Below are positions 9,501 through 15,277 of a stretch of DNA of 64,000 nucleotides, piece after piece. Source of the DNA: Lonsdalea populi (GTDB lineage: Bacteria > Pseudomonadota > Gammaproteobacteria > Enterobacterales > Enterobacteriaceae); the NCBI RefSeq assembly GCF_015999465.1, contig NZ_CP065534.1, forward strand, positions 1,488,001-1,552,000, in the 5' to 3' direction. Every line of letters starts with the position of its first letter. The stretch's first letter is position 1. Under the pieces are notes generated by a model. That model was not told the origin of the DNA. It worked only from the letters and a program-made list of their open reading frames with translations, and searched no databases. A program made the position numbers and the translations under genes.

Positions 9501-10106
9501 GAGGCGTTCACTGGCCTTCATGACCGTATTCATGTGGTCGAAAATCGTCTGCCGGTGGCGTGGTGGTCTAATCTCAGCGCTCTGCGGCGTCAGGGTAAGA
9601 AACCCCGCATTGGTTGGGGGGGCGGTAGCAGCCATACCGGCGATCTGGAGCTGATTGCCGATATCGTGCGGGATCTGGCGGACGACGTGGAGTGGGTGTT
9701 CTTCGGGATGTGCCCTGAAAAATTGCGCCCCTATATCCACGAATTCCACAAAGGGGTGGATATCGACCTTTACCCAAAAAAACTGGCCTCTCTGAACCTG
9801 GATTTGGCGCTGGCGCCGCTGGAAGAGAATATCTTCAACCGTTGCAAGAGTAATTTGCGTTTGTTGGAATACGGCGCCTGCGGCTATCCGGTGATTTGTA
9901 CGGATATCGAGCCCTATCAGTGCGACCTGCCGGTCACTCGCGTCCGTAACCGTTACAAGGACTGGATGGATGCAATCCGTATGCATCTGGCCGATCTCGA
10001 TGCGACTGCGCGAATGGGCGACGAATTACGCCGGGCGGTTTACCGCGACTGGATGTTAAGCGGCGATAATTTGATGTTGTGGCAGAAAGCCTGGCTACCG
10101 GATTGA
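6561..10106 (+). CDS. Multidomain glycosyltransferase, probable flagellin modification enzyme
   Basis: The product is 1181 residues from ATG 6561, which is preceded by GAAGG; an in-frame ATG at 6483 would add 26 residues of unlikely sequence. Domains in order: a GT-A fold family 2 domain (PLVSIIIPAQE at residue 5, SDGD near 94); a second, degenerate GT2-like domain (about 310-540, with IYGDE and LGGFD); a third, complete GT2 domain (PLVSIIIPTKD at about 562, LLLNNDTAVVQPDW near 652, YNDADLC near 757); and a C-terminal GT-B/GT4-like domain (about 857-1181, EYGACGYPVICTDIEP near 1100). No membrane segment is evident. Large tandem glycosyltransferases of this build beside fliC commonly add glycans to flagellin Ser/Thr. 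That target is inferred from location; a role in another surface glycan is possible. Confidence 0.8.
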   Translation: MNKSPLVSIIIPAQEARYFELALISATLQDYDNVEIIVHDASADTLIESAVYKAIDASRHPIRYFRCESRDVSEYDLSAESLMLAEGKYINFLSDGDVLREDHVRLLTAVMEDDDSVVLSSSRRRRIDGEGQILDDIVETAYPFSGNVQIRGQSVIHYLTRYATNFVGELSCVLMRQEMLSPETLFTLNGVKLNYTATLALYLSLLRDGNLAMLSEPLTDRRVPAERADGSISGPEFQEQAMYFREVQNSIFFSPDVQNPELLEVADLDQKEHFYPFDLKEGMKAALEGKPEENTTPDWIASRYPTPSESVLITEYLGQHLEGREFGILIMDTEGDEEKLKATVESLETIESDGVLLKRIILTSSPEIAVRFPSGTVREIRQEILVRTINDVVREQTFDWLMLVQAGEIFTAGGLLMTSLGLVTAQGCSAIYGDELLYGKDGQLGLSCRPDFNLDYLLSLPAVMTRHWLFNRELFLSLGGFDTGHASCMELEYILRLIERQGMGSIGHLAEFLTISDELSISTHEGEMAVLERHLQRRGYDAGKAVATLPGHYRMIYGHQESPLVSIIIPTKDQLPMLVACVTSLLEKTRYPNYELLIVDNNSETPEAKAWLDGVAKVDPNRIRVIRYPHPFNYSAINNMAAEQARGDYLLLLNNDTAVVQPDWLDNMLNHALRPEVGIVGAKLIYPDGRIQHGGVILGLRGPAEHPFSGDPMDAPGYMQRLKVDQNYSVVTAACLMIRKSVYQQVDGLDEEVFTVSYNDADLCLKVREAGYLTVWTPFATVMHEGSVSQTKVDTAAQEAKRKRFQSEQMAMYEKWLPVIARDPAYNINLSLNGRGFEVEPDAGLIWRPLTWRPLPVVMAHMSDQTGCGHYRIIKPFNALKDANMIDGKLSNVYLNTPTLARYEPEVLVLQKQVSAYFHDWIERISKLSNTFKIYELDDYLPNLPLKSVHRAGLPKDVLKAMRKSLGFMDRFVVSTQPMAEAFTGLHDRIHVVENRLPVAWWSNLSALRRQGKKPRIGWGGGSSHTGDLELIADIVRDLADDVEWVFFGMCPEKLRPYIHEFHKGVDIDLYPKKLASLNLDLALAPLEENIFNRCKSNLRLLEYGACGYPVICTDIEPYQCDLPVTRVRNRYKDWMDAIRMHLADLDATARMGDELRRAVYRDWMLSGDNLMLWQKAWLPD

Positions 10107-10180
10107 TATGACATTCTCCGGGGAACGCAATGGCAGCCGACCCCGGCTGTATCCTTTTGGCTAATTGAGCAAATGAAAAG

Positions 10181-10998
10181 ATGATTAACGTAAAAAATCA
10201 GGGTTGGGATAATCACTCATAATCATTCGGATGAGTTACTCAAGCTCTATCGTTCCTTACCGATGGATATTTTGGATGGGTTGGTTATCGTGAATGACGG
10301 CCATCTTTTCTCCGAGTTTCATGAGATCACGCAGACGCTGATTAATAACCCCGAAAACCTGGGAGTGGGGAAAAGTAAAAACATTGCCCTGCGCTATTTA
10401 CATGAACGCAACGTCGACCATTTTTTCTTGATTGATGATGTCTATAACAAAAAAATCGGTGTTCGAGCGATATATTCAGGCGTCGAAGATCGGTGGCATT
10501 CAACATTTCATGTCCAGTCAGGCGACCCCCGCCTGTCTCGATGACGTCGTCAAACCGAAAATGAACGCGGATTATGCCGGCGGACGTACCCAACTGTACA
10601 CAGAGGTATGACGGCGCATGTGTTTACTACTCGAAGGCGTACATCGACCGTGTGGGATATATGGAAGAAGCCTATTACAACGCGTTAGAGCATGTGGATC
10701 ATACGCTGGTGATAATAAACGCGGGCATGCATCCGCTATTTTGGTATTTCGCTGATATCGATAACTCAAAAGAATTTGTCGGCTTCGATCATAAGGACTT
10801 TGAGCATTGGACGATTTTCACTCAGGAAAATTACACGAAGAATCAAAAACGGCGCTTAACTATTTTCGTGATAAACATGGCGTGCGCGTGAAGAATGTCC
10901 CGGACTTAGGTCGGACGGAAACGTTAAAAGTATTGAAAGATATTACGCGGCGGTATGCCAAGCCGATGGCTGTTTCAAACCCAAACGTGTCAGAATAG
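10181..10998 (+). pseudogene. Family 2 glycosyltransferase, broken by four frameshifts
   Basis: A single protein can be followed through all three plus frames: MINVKNQ from ATG 10181, then VGIITHNHSDELLKLYRS and GLVIVNDG in frame after about 10202, FLIDDDV-like sequence at about 10424, SVFERYIQASKIGGIQHF after the A7 run at 10449-10455, RYDGACVYYSKAYIDRVGYM after about 10606, and ALNYFRDKHGVRVKN after about 10850, ending at TAG 10996-10998. Each switch is explained by a one-base gain or loss in a short run of identical bases (extra G, extra A, extra G, lost A). The intact ancestor would have been a GT2 enzyme of about 270 residues, with VGIITHN at the nucleotide-binding start and a DDDV-type acidic motif. 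It presumably worked with the upstream enzyme on flagellin glycan. It is inactive as it stands. Confidence 0.75.
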
Positions 10999-11315
10999 GC
11001 GATAGCCGCTGATGGCCGAATCTTCCGTCGGTTTATTGAGAACAGCTAAGTTCATTTAGTCGGTCGAAATAAATGGGGGAGGTTTTGGGCTTGGTGGCTA
11101 CATGGATGAGCGATCTTTTTTTGTTAAAAAGATAATTTCAAAGAGTGAAGACATATTTAATTACCTAAGTTAAAATATGGGGTCAAATTTTTTCATTCCG
11201 AACATGAATGTTGTCTGGCGCATTGAGTGATATGATTCTTTATCTTTCTTATTTTCAATGATCTGGCTGCAGGCGGATTGTGTTGTAAAATTTCCTTACC
11301 TTTGTTGTATATCTT

Positions 11316-11360
11316 AAATAGCATGCCTTTTTTACGCCTATTCATTCGATTGCCTACACT
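11316..11360 (+). promoter_or_regulatory. Possible FlhDC box and class 2 promoter of fliA
   Basis: AAATAGCA (11316-11323) and CGCCTATT (11335-11342) are separated by 11 bases and resemble the FlhD4C2 half sites AAATAGC(G) and (C)GCTATTT. A TACACT -10-like element follows at 11355-11360. A weak sigma-28-like ACCGATAA is at 11380-11387, with a poor -35. The remainder of the 412-bp gap 10999-11411 is AT-rich and shows no gene. Confidence 0.45.
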
Positions 11361-11411
11361 ATACGAACGCATAATAGTACCGATAACTTTATTATCTAGG
11401 TGTTTGTCACT

Positions 11412-12134
11412 GTGAGTGAGCTGTATACCGCTGAAGGAACCATGGACAAAAATTCCTTATGGAAGCGCTATATACCGTTAGTGCGCCATGAGGCTCTCCG
11501 TTTGCAGGTTCGTTTGCCCGCAAGCGTGGAACTTGACGACCTTCTTCAGGCCGGCGGTATCGGGTTGCTCAGCGCAGTAGAGCGCTACGACTCCCTGCAG
11601 GGGACGGCGTTCACCACTTATGCCGTTCAGCGCATCCGAGGCGCAATGCTGGATGAGTTGCGAAGCCGCGACTGGGCTCCCCGCAGCGTGCGTCGTAACG
11701 CCCGGGAAGTTGCTCATGCCATGCAACTGGCCGAGCAACAGCTGGGACGAGCTCCTACGGAACAAGAAGTCGCGCAAATTCTTGATATTTCTCTCGAGGA
11801 CTATCGCCAGATCCTGCTCGATACCAACAACAGCCAGCTATTTTCTTACGACGAATGGCGTGAGGAGCATGGCGACAGCGCCGAAGCACTACTGGAAGGC
11901 AATGAAGATGCTAACCCATTAAAACAACTTATGGACGTTAACCTCCGGCAGCGTGTTATGGATGCTATCGATAATCTTCCGGAACGCGAAAAACTCGTTT
12001 TGACCCTCTACTATCAGGAAGAACTCAATCTAAAAGAGATCGGTGCGGTTCTGGAGGTCGGGGAGTCACGGGTGAGTCAATTACATAGCCAAGCGATTAA
12101 GCGCCTGCGCGTTAAATTAATGAACGAAAATTAA
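11412..12134 (+). CDS. fliA: Flagellar sigma factor 28 (RpoF)
   Basis: FliA directs RNA polymerase to late flagellar and chemotaxis promoters and is held by FlgM until the hook is finished. GTG 11412 is chosen as start because it gives a product of 240 residues whose N-terminus (SELYTAEGTMDKNSLW) aligns with E. coli FliA; an upstream in-frame GTG at 11400 only adds four residues. Visible are sigma region 2 (HEALRLQVRLPASVELDDLL, GTAFTTYAVQRIRGAMLDEL), region 3 (RDWAPRSVRRNAREV) and region 4 (LPEREKLVLTLYYQEEL, GESRVSQLHSQAIKRLR). It should act on the fliC promoter at 5107. fliZ follows 54 bp downstream. Confidence 0.96.
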   Translation: MSELYTAEGTMDKNSLWKRYIPLVRHEALRLQVRLPASVELDDLLQAGGIGLLSAVERYDSLQGTAFTTYAVQRIRGAMLDELRSRDWAPRSVRRNAREVAHAMQLAEQQLGRAPTEQEVAQILDISLEDYRQILLDTNNSQLFSYDEWREEHGDSAEALLEGNEDANPLKQLMDVNLRQRVMDAIDNLPEREKLVLTLYYQEELNLKEIGAVLEVGESRVSQLHSQAIKRLRVKLMNEN

Positions 12135-12188
12135 TTTGGAAGCGTAAGCGGGTCCTTATCTTTTTTTTTACCGTCATGGAATGGATTC

Positions 12189-12725
12189 ATGTCTCAGTCA
12201 GCCAGGAAGAAACTGCTTCTCAGTCGTTATTTAAAAGATTTTAAACACAAACAAAGTCACTGTTCCAACTGCGATAAATCGCTTGACCGCGTCTCATTGG
12301 TTTACCAATCCAAACCCCTCAATAAAAAAATGCTTGAATATCTTGACAGGAAGATAGATGAAGAAACTTGGGAATCTATACAGTCGGAACTAATTCCCCT
12401 GTGCCGATTCTGCAGCGAAGTCTTTTGCAAGCCACCCGCGCATTACTTTAATATCAAATCATTCACCCGCTATCTTATCGATCAAACAGAAGTGCAATAC
12501 AGCACAATGCGAGAATATGTGATCCGCCTACGTAGATTAGATGAATTGCTTATTACCCGTCATTATCCTTCCGAGCGCCTTGCTGAAAAAGAGAGCGTTC
12601 AGCAGCAAATTTGCAGCGATATTCCCAATCTGGAACAAAATACTTATCGTAGCGCACTGCGTAAATACGATCAGTTTTTGGATTGGCAGAAAAATCTTTC
12701 CCGGGAAACCGCGTTGATGTTGTAA
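12189..12725 (+). CDS. fliZ: Flagellar regulator FliZ
   Basis: FliZ is a DNA-binding regulator that antagonises sigma-S-dependent genes such as curli and c-di-GMP functions and, in some enterics, supports FlhDC activity. The 178-residue product keeps the family features: LLSRYLKDFKH near the N-terminus, a CSNC and a CRFCSEVFC cysteine pair, and REYVIRLRRLDELL, a core-type (integrase-like) DNA-binding helix. Length is near the E. coli form (183). It is the second gene of the fliAZ operon. The third gene in E. coli, tcyJ (fliY), is absent here. Confidence 0.92.
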   Translation: MSQSARKKLLLSRYLKDFKHKQSHCSNCDKSLDRVSLVYQSKPLNKKMLEYLDRKIDEETWESIQSELIPLCRFCSEVFCKPPAHYFNIKSFTRYLIDQTEVQYSTMREYVIRLRRLDELLITRHYPSERLAEKESVQQQICSDIPNLEQNTYRSALRKYDQFLDWQKNLSRETALML

Positions 12726-12798
12726 ACCGGGAGACTTCAACTATATGTTTATAATATGACAGTGTGAAAAGTCTTGTCAGCAGGGAAAGAATGTTGCA

Positions 12799-12816
12799 CT
12801 GTCATATCGCTGACAT
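12799..12816 (+). promoter_or_regulatory. Pho box upstream of phoH
   Basis: CTGTCAT (12799-12805), a 4-base spacer ATCG, and CTGACAT (12810-12816) match the PhoB direct repeat consensus CTGTCAT-N4-CTGTCAC/T with one change in the second half. Further Pho-like pieces, ATGACAG (12756-12762) and CTTGTCA (12773-12779), lie just upstream. It is 403 bp before the phoH start, implying a long leader. E. coli phoH belongs to the phosphate regulon, so the placement makes sense. Confidence 0.65.
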
Positions 12817-12899
12817 CCTTTAGCAGTAATTTTTTAGCAAGGATTTAGTCTGTCAATTATTATTCTTGTGAATAGTTTTTGTCACAGTAAGGGGCGAGA

Positions 12900-13280
12900 A
12901 TGGTGAAGTCCTTAAAGGGACGAATTAGCTTAAAGCTTCATCGTGGTTTACCGCACATCTGCTGCGGCGGATATTCTACCCTCATCGTTCTCACCCGCTA
13001 TTTCCATCCAATTTTGTTAACCTCACGTTTCCTATCAAAAGCTATCCCTTTATACCGAAAACCGGCTGCATCATCGCTCGGCGGTTTAACCTTGCCTGCA
13101 GGCGGCTTTCCCCCTTGTGTTGTCGAGTGGCTTAATAAGGAAGCCAAACTTCATTTGTACATGCAGCGCCGCAGAAACCTATTTATGCGGTATGTGAAAC
13201 AAACTGTAAGGTGGCACTATGGGAAGACAAAAAGCAGTGATCAAAGCACGCCGCGAAGCGAAACGCGTCATCAGACGTGA
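12900..13280 (+). other. Open frame in the phoH leader, coding status unclear
   Basis: A 126-codon frame begins at ATG 12900, 3 bases after a good Shine-Dalgarno stretch (AAGGGGCGAG), and runs out of frame into the first 62 bp of phoH. The predicted protein is basic and rich in Leu, Arg and Pro, and I recognise no family in it. It occupies almost all of the interval between the Pho box and phoH. It could be a regulatory leader ORF coupled to phoH, or chance. No terminator-like hairpin is evident inside the interval. Confidence 0.25.
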
Positions 13281-14007
13281 AGCCCGCAATCATCGTCAGC
13301 GTGAAGAAGATTCGGTCACTTCTCTGGTTCAGTTGGGGGGCATTGAGTCCATCGGTATGGCGCGAGAAAATCGCGACACGTCGATGATAGAAGCCCGCAC
13401 AGAAGCCCAGGCACAATACTTGTCCGCGATAGACGATAAACAGTTAATCTTTGCCACCGGAGAAGCCGGTTGTGGTAAGACTTTTTTGAGTGCGGCCAAA
13501 GCAGCGGAAGCACTGATTCACAAAGAAATTGAGCGAATCATCGTGACTCGCCCGGTTTTGCAGGCAGATGAAGATCTTGGTTTTTTACCTGGTGATATCT
13601 CTGAAAAATTTGCACCTTATTTCCGTCCGGTATACGACATTTTGCAGCGGCGTCTGGGCGCTTCCTTCCTGCAGTACTGTCTGCGACCAGAAATCGCGAA
13701 GGTCGAGATTGCTCCCTTTGCCTACATGCGTGGACGAACGTTTGAAAATGCCGTCGTCATTCTGGATGAAGCACAGAATGTTACGGTGAATCAGATGAAG
13801 ATGTTCCTGACGCGTTTGGGGGAAAATGTCACCGTTATTGTTAATGGCGACATCACCCAATGCGACCTGCCTTCAGGCGTAAGGTCGGGTCTGCGCGACG
13901 CGCTGGAACGATTCACGGAAGATGAAATGGTGGGCGTGATTTCGTTTAATAAACACGATTGTGTCCGTTCAGAACTGTGTCAGCGCACCTTACTGGCTTA
14001 CGGCTGA
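13219..14007 (+). CDS. phoH: PhoH family ATPase
   Basis: PhoH is a cytoplasmic P-loop ATPase of the phosphate-starvation regulon, related to RNA helicase motor domains; its substrate is not settled. The 262-residue product starts MGRQKAVIKARREAKR with a very basic N-terminus, then Walker A GEAGCGKTF (about residue 80), RPVLQADEDLGFLPGD, Walker B AVVILDEAQN, and NGDITQCDLP. The start is set by AAGGTGG 4 bases upstream and by an in-frame TAA at 13207, so the protein cannot begin further upstream in this frame. A Pho box lies about 400 bp upstream and an intrinsic terminator follows. Confidence 0.93.
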   Translation: MGRQKAVIKARREAKRVIRREARNHRQREEDSVTSLVQLGGIESIGMARENRDTSMIEARTEAQAQYLSAIDDKQLIFATGEAGCGKTFLSAAKAAEALIHKEIERIIVTRPVLQADEDLGFLPGDISEKFAPYFRPVYDILQRRLGASFLQYCLRPEIAKVEIAPFAYMRGRTFENAVVILDEAQNVTVNQMKMFLTRLGENVTVIVNGDITQCDLPSGVRSGLRDALERFTEDEMVGVISFNKHDCVRSELCQRTLLAYG

Positions 14008-14039
14008 TTTAAGCGGCTGTTAGCGTGCTGTAACTGTCG

Positions 14040-14077
14040 AAAGCCCCGGGCCAGTCCATCCAGTGTTCGGGGCTTTT
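14040..14077. terminator. Terminator of phoH, probably bidirectional
   Basis: AAAGCCCCG (14040-14048) pairs with CGGGGCTTT (14068-14076) around a 19-base loop, with short T-runs on either strand. It ends phoH transcription on the plus strand and could stop readthrough from tRNA-Ser on the minus strand. Confidence 0.7.
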
Positions 14078-14088
14078 CCTTTGCCCAC

Positions 14089-14284
14089 GGCGGTGAGGGA
14101 GGGATTCACGGCGGCGCTGCGCGCCTTGCCCTTCGGGTGGCCTGACGGCCATGCAAAACGGCGTTGCCGTTTTGTCGAACCCTGACGAGGGTTCTCACCC
14201 TCCCTCGAGGGGATTTCTGCATACAAAAAAGCCTGAACTTTCGCTCAGGCTTTCTTATGGAATATGGCGGTGAGGGAGGGATTC
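14089..14284 (-). repeat. tRNA-Ser 3'-end direct repeat with RtT-like spacer
   Basis: The 19-bp sequence GGCGGTGAGGGAGGGATTC occurs at 14266-14284, inside the 3' end of tRNA-Ser, and again without mismatch at 14089-14107, a period of 177 bp. Read on the minus strand, the tRNA is followed by its hairpin terminator, about 115 bp with several short palindromes (for example AAAACGGC/GCCGTTTT near 14155-14173), and then the copy of the tRNA end. This closely resembles the 178-bp repeats downstream of tyrT in E. coli, which also start with 19 bases of tRNA 3' end and give rise to RtT RNA and the protamine-like Tpr frame. A 68-codon Arg/Lys-rich frame (14226 down to 14020) spans the element here. 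Only one repeat unit is present. Confidence 0.65.
14225..14252 (-). terminator. Terminator of tRNA-Ser
   Basis: AAGCCTGA (14229-14236) pairs with TCAGGCTT (14245-14252) with an 8-base loop; on the minus strand it is followed by a U-run (A-run at 14225-14230). It lies 12 bp beyond the tRNA 3' end. Confidence 0.85.
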
Positions 14285-14354
14285 GAACCCTCGATACGTT
14301 TTCACGTATACACACTTTCCAGGCGTGCTCCTTCAGCCTCTCGGACACCTCACC
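14265..14354 (-). tRNA. serX: tRNA-Ser(GGA)
   Basis: The minus strand from 14354 reads GGTGAGGTGTCCGAGAGGCT, then an anticodon loop with GGA (CCTGGAAAG), a long class II variable arm (TATACGTGAAAACGTATC), a T-arm with GGGTTCGAATCCC, and an acceptor strand ending CACCGCCA with encoded CCA. It is 90 bases long, two more than the E. coli tRNA because of the variable arm. It reads UCC and UCU serine codons. The symbol follows the E. coli gene of this chromosomal area and is less certain than the isotype. Confidence 0.96.
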
Positions 14355-14385
14355 GTATTGCCGCGCTCGGCAGCAACGGGGCGCT

Positions 14386-14414
14386 ACTATAGGGAGTCGC
14401 CCTGTCACGGTCAA
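14386..14414 (-). promoter_or_regulatory. Promoter of tRNA-Ser
   Basis: On the minus strand TTGACC (14414-14409), a 17-base spacer, and TATAGT (14391-14386) form a near-consensus sigma-70 promoter, followed by a GC-rich discriminator (AGCGCCCC). That discriminator is typical of stringently controlled stable RNA promoters. It begins about 30 bp before the tRNA. Confidence 0.85.
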
Positions 14415-14617
14415 GCAGTATTTAGTGGCTTTGAAACATCTGGTTAAGCATTGTACGTTTAGCTGATGACTTCCGCCGCAGAGCGGGTTTGATCTATGTC
14501 GGTATAAGGAAAAAGGGGATGAATAGGCTTTATTGGCGTTGACTACACGAGCCTGAAGGAGCGGTGGGTCTGCAAGGCGCTGATTGACGATAATAGGATA
14601 TCTCTGCCACAGAGAGC

Positions 14618-14651
14618 AAAAAGGCATTCTGGAATGACCCCGAATGCCTTT
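14618..14651 (-). terminator. Terminator of fabA
   Basis: AAAGGCATTC (14620-14629) pairs with GAATGCCTTT (14642-14651) and is followed on the minus strand by five T residues, 18 bp after the fabA stop. The gap 14415-14617 on either strand shows no gene. Confidence 0.85.
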
Positions 14652-14669
14652 CTTTTCGAAAGCGGTGGA

Positions 14670-15188
14670 TTAGAACGCGCTTGTATCTTTGAATAGTCCG
14701 ACTTTCAGATCGCTCGCCGTGTAGATAAGGCGATCATCGACCAGAACTTCACCGTCCGCGATACCCATGATTAGCTTACGATTGATAACACGCTTAAAGT
14801 GGATGCGATAGATGACTTTTTTAGCTTCAGGACGAACCTGACCAGTGAATTTGACTTCGCCGACGCCCAGCGCGCGACCTTTACCTTCTCCGCCTAACCA
14901 GCCGAGGTAAAAGCCGACCAGTTGCCACATGGCATCCAGTCCCAAGCAGCCTGGCATAACCGGATCGCCGATAAAATGGCAGCCGAAGAACCACAGGTCA
15001 GGATTAATATCCAGTTCAGCTTCAACGTAGCCTTTATCATGCCGGCCACCATCTTCAGTCATCTTGATGACACGATCCATCATCAGCATATTGCCAGAGG
15101 GTAACTGCGGGCCCTGTTGGCCGAATAGTTCACCGCGCCCGCTGGCGTAAAGATCTTCTTTCGAATAGGATTCGCGTTTGTCTACCAT
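14670..15188 (-). CDS. fabA: 3-hydroxydecanoyl-ACP dehydratase/isomerase
   Basis: FabA dehydrates 3-hydroxydecanoyl-ACP and isomerises trans-2- to cis-3-decenoyl-ACP, the branch point for unsaturated fatty acids in the cytosol. ATG 15188 gives 172 residues, exactly the E. coli length, starting [13 protein letters not shown]; the open frame runs 35 codons further upstream but that sequence is not family-like. The catalytic His lies in [15 protein letters not shown] (about residue 71) and the Asp in [11 protein letters not shown] (about 85). It is almost identical to E. coli FabA over the core. A FabR-type operator lies 37 bp upstream and a hairpin terminator follows. Confidence 0.98.
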   Translation of the reverse strand: MVDKRESYSKEDLYASGRGELFGQQGPQLPSGNMLMMDRVIKMTEDGGRHDKGYVEAELDINPDLWFFGCHFIGDPVMPGCLGLDAMWQLVGFYLGWLGGEGKGRALGVGEVKFTGQVRPEAKKVIYRIHFKRVINRKLIMGIADGEVLVDDRLIYTASDLKVGLFKDTSAF

Positions 15189-15224
15189 GTTCTTTAAGTC
15201 CTGTTTTTGTGAAGCGAGCAGGTT

Positions 15225-15242
15225 AGCGTGCACGTGTACGCT
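15225..15242 (-). promoter_or_regulatory. FabR-type operator upstream of fabA
   Basis: AGCGTGCACGTGTACGCT is an 18-bp palindrome with one mismatched pair, and strongly resembles the FabR sites upstream of fabA and fabB in E. coli (AGCGTACA...TGT..GCT type). FabR represses unsaturated fatty acid synthesis in response to the acyl-thioester pool. The position before fabA supports the call; the exact consensus is from memory. Confidence 0.7.
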
Positions 15243-15277
15243 GAGCAAGCCTGTTACCGCTGGACATACCAGTTTCG

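Noticed and set aside
14089..14284. The tRNA-end repeat as attL/attR of an integrated island
   Set aside because: Only about 160 bp lie between the copies and there is no integrase nearby; the 177-bp period and layout fit an RtT-like repeat better.
14106..14627. Minus-strand frame of 173 codons across the tRNA
   Set aside because: It runs through tRNA-Ser and its terminator; the typical tRNA-derived peptide shows it is not a gene.
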